A DNA stretch of 64,000 nt from Mycolicibacterium boenickei. GTDB taxonomy: Bacteria > Actinomycetota > Actinomycetes > Mycobacteriales > Mycobacteriaceae. Position 1 is the first letter of the stretch, and every line of letters begins with the position of its first letter. The translations under genes and the position numbers were made by a program. Under the pieces are notes generated by a model, which saw only the letters and a program-made list of their open reading frames with translations, was not told the DNA's origin and made no database searches. The stretch lies in contig NZ_AP022579.1 in NCBI RefSeq assembly GCF_010731295.1, positions 1,984,001 through 2,048,000 of the forward strand, in the 5' to 3' direction. This document shows positions 62,964 through 64,000 of this stretch, one piece after another.

Positions 62964-64000
62964 CGGTCCTGGTGGTCAACTCCGGCTCCTCGTCACTGAA
63001 ATATGCGGTGGTCAAACCGGATTCGGGTGAGTTCCTGGCCGACGGCATCATCGAGCAGATCGGCTCGGCGCAGGTGCCCGACCATGACGCCGCGCTGCGG
63101 GCGGCGTTCGACGAACTGGCCGATCAGGGTCTGCACCTGGACACGCTGGGCCTGGTGGCGGTCGGGCACCGGGTGGTGCACGGCGGCAAGACCTTCTACC
63201 AGCCCACCCTGATCGACGGCGAGCTGATCGCCAAGGTGCAAGAGCTGGCCCCGCTTGCCCCGCTGCACAATCCACCCGCGCTGCTCGGCATCGAAGTGGC
63301 GCGCAAACTGCTGCCGGATCTGCCGCACGTGGCGGTGTTCGACACCGCTTTCTTCCACAATCTGCCCGAGGCCGCGGCGACCTACGCCATCGATCGTGAG
63401 GTGGCCGAGCGGTGGGGCATCCGGCGCTACGGATTCCACGGCACGTCGCACCAGTACGTCAGCCAGCAGGCCGCGGCTTTCCTGGATCAGCCCTACGAAT
63501 CGTTGAATCAGATTGTGCTGCACCTGGGTAACGGCGCGTCGGCGTCGGCGATCGCCGGAGGCCGCCCGGTGGACACCTCGATGGGCCTGACGCCGATGGA
63601 GGGCCTGGTGATGGGCACCCGCAGCGGCGACGTCGACCCGGGCATCATCATGTACCTGTCCCGCACCGCAGGCATGGCGGTCGAGGACATCGACACCATG
63701 CTCAACCGGCAGTCCGGTGTGCGTGGCCTCGGCGGCGAGAACGACTTCCGCAAGTTGCACGCCCGGATCGAATCCGGTGATGCGAACGCGCAATTGGCAT
63801 ACGACGTCTACATCCACCGGCTGCGCAAGTATGTCGGGGCCTACCTCGCGGTGCTGGGCCGCGCCGATGTCATCAGCTTCACCGCGGGAGTGGGGAAGAA
63901 CGATGCCGCGGTGCGCCGCGATGCGCTGGCCGGGTTGACCGGGCTGGGGATCGCGATCGACGAGGAGCTCAACGCGTCACCGTCGCGTGACACCCGGCGG
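62960..64000 (+). CDS. ackA: Acetate kinase, 3' end outside window
   Basis: Transfers phosphate between acetyl phosphate and ADP, completing the Pta-AckA acetate pathway. 347 residues are in the window (the family has about 385-400). N7, S10 and S12 in [11 protein letters not shown]71 in GHRVVHGG, D128 in VFDTAFFH, H160 in [18 protein letters not shown] and [10 protein letters not shown] are all present. One deviation: the usual GxGEN motif reads AGVGKND, Lys313 for Glu. ATGA overlap with pta shows translational coupling. Confidence 0.95.
   Translation, partial: MTVLVVNSGSSSLKYAVVKPDSGEFLADGIIEQIGSAQVPDHDAALRAAFDELADQGLHLDTLGLVAVGHRVVHGGKTFYQPTLIDGELIAKVQELAPLAPLHNPPALLGIEVARKLLPDLPHVAVFDTAFFHNLPEAAATYAIDREVAERWGIRRYGFHGTSHQYVSQQAAAFLDQPYESLNQIVLHLGNGASASAIAGGRPVDTSMGLTPMEGLVMGTRSGDVDPGIIMYLSRTAGMAVEDIDTMLNRQSGVRGLGGENDFRKLHARIESGDANAQLAYDVYIHRLRKYVGAYLAVLGRADVISFTAGVGKNDAAVRRDALAGLTGLGIAIDEELNASPSRDTRR

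Overview
The window looks like chromosomal DNA of a mycobacterium, most likely a fast-growing Mycolicibacterium-type species. The evidence is high GC, many GTG starts, many 4-bp ATGA/GTGA gene overlaps, leaderless-type promoters (TAnnnT followed 6-7 nt later by ATG/GTG), and near-identity of many products to Mycobacterium tuberculosis proteins as I remember them: DnaK/GrpE/DnaJ/HspR, ClpB, TtfA, Fba, PurA, MetZ, Fgd1, Pta and AckA. This assignment rests on recognition; no database search was run. The gene content corresponds to the Rv0350-Rv0409 interval of M. tuberculosis, with rearranged order and extra accessory blocks.

Layout. 1-3.84 kb: the heat-shock operon dnaK (5' end cut off by the window)-grpE-dnaJ-hspR. 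3.84-7.69 kb: an aldose-1-epimerase-like protein, a flavohemoglobin, a membrane protein and a divergent TetR regulator. 7.69-11.49 kb: the most distinctive accessory block. A three-gene minus-strand operon resembles espA-espC-espD/H of ESX-1 type VII secretion. Divergent from it are four small membrane proteins forming a tandem A-B-A-B duplication. 11.5-16.7 kb: CYTH protein, GAP-family membrane protein, glycosyltransferase and clpB, with a HspR-type HAIR operator between the last two. 16.8-19.7 kb: DapB-like reductase and Rieske oxygenase with a divergent TetR regulator. 19.7-23 kb: ttfA, an SDR, a lipoprotein and a SpoU methyltransferase. 22.9-25.6 kb: a cyanate cluster (cynR, carbonic anhydrase, cynS, deaminase). 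25.6-31.2 kb: ankyrin lipoprotein, DoxX, amidohydrolase, GH76, XdhC and an LLM oxidoreductase. 31.2-39.3 kb: DedA, fba, a frameshifted CHAP protein, membrane and conserved proteins, a CDF exporter, an M50 protease and purA. 40.1-45.9 kb: a tightly packed run of ferredoxin, P450, hydrolase, MMPL and Na+/H+ antiporter. 46-55.8 kb: UBP zinc finger, PurT-like protein, rhodanese, metZ, a TipA-like regulator, SDR, methyltransferase, GNAT and others. 55.8-64 kb: fgd1, a GntR regulator with permease and aminotransferase, then pta-ackA (ackA cut off by the window end).

How genes work together. HspR from the first operon probably represses clpB through the HAIR site at 14010-14030. The cyn genes form a self-regulated cyanate-to-ammonia/CO2 module. 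Pta-AckA interconvert acetyl-CoA and acetate. Fgd1 makes reduced F420, which the LLM-family enzymes in the window could use. No tRNA, rRNA, CRISPR, insertion sequence or prophage was seen, and no gene-free stretch exceeds about 250 bp.
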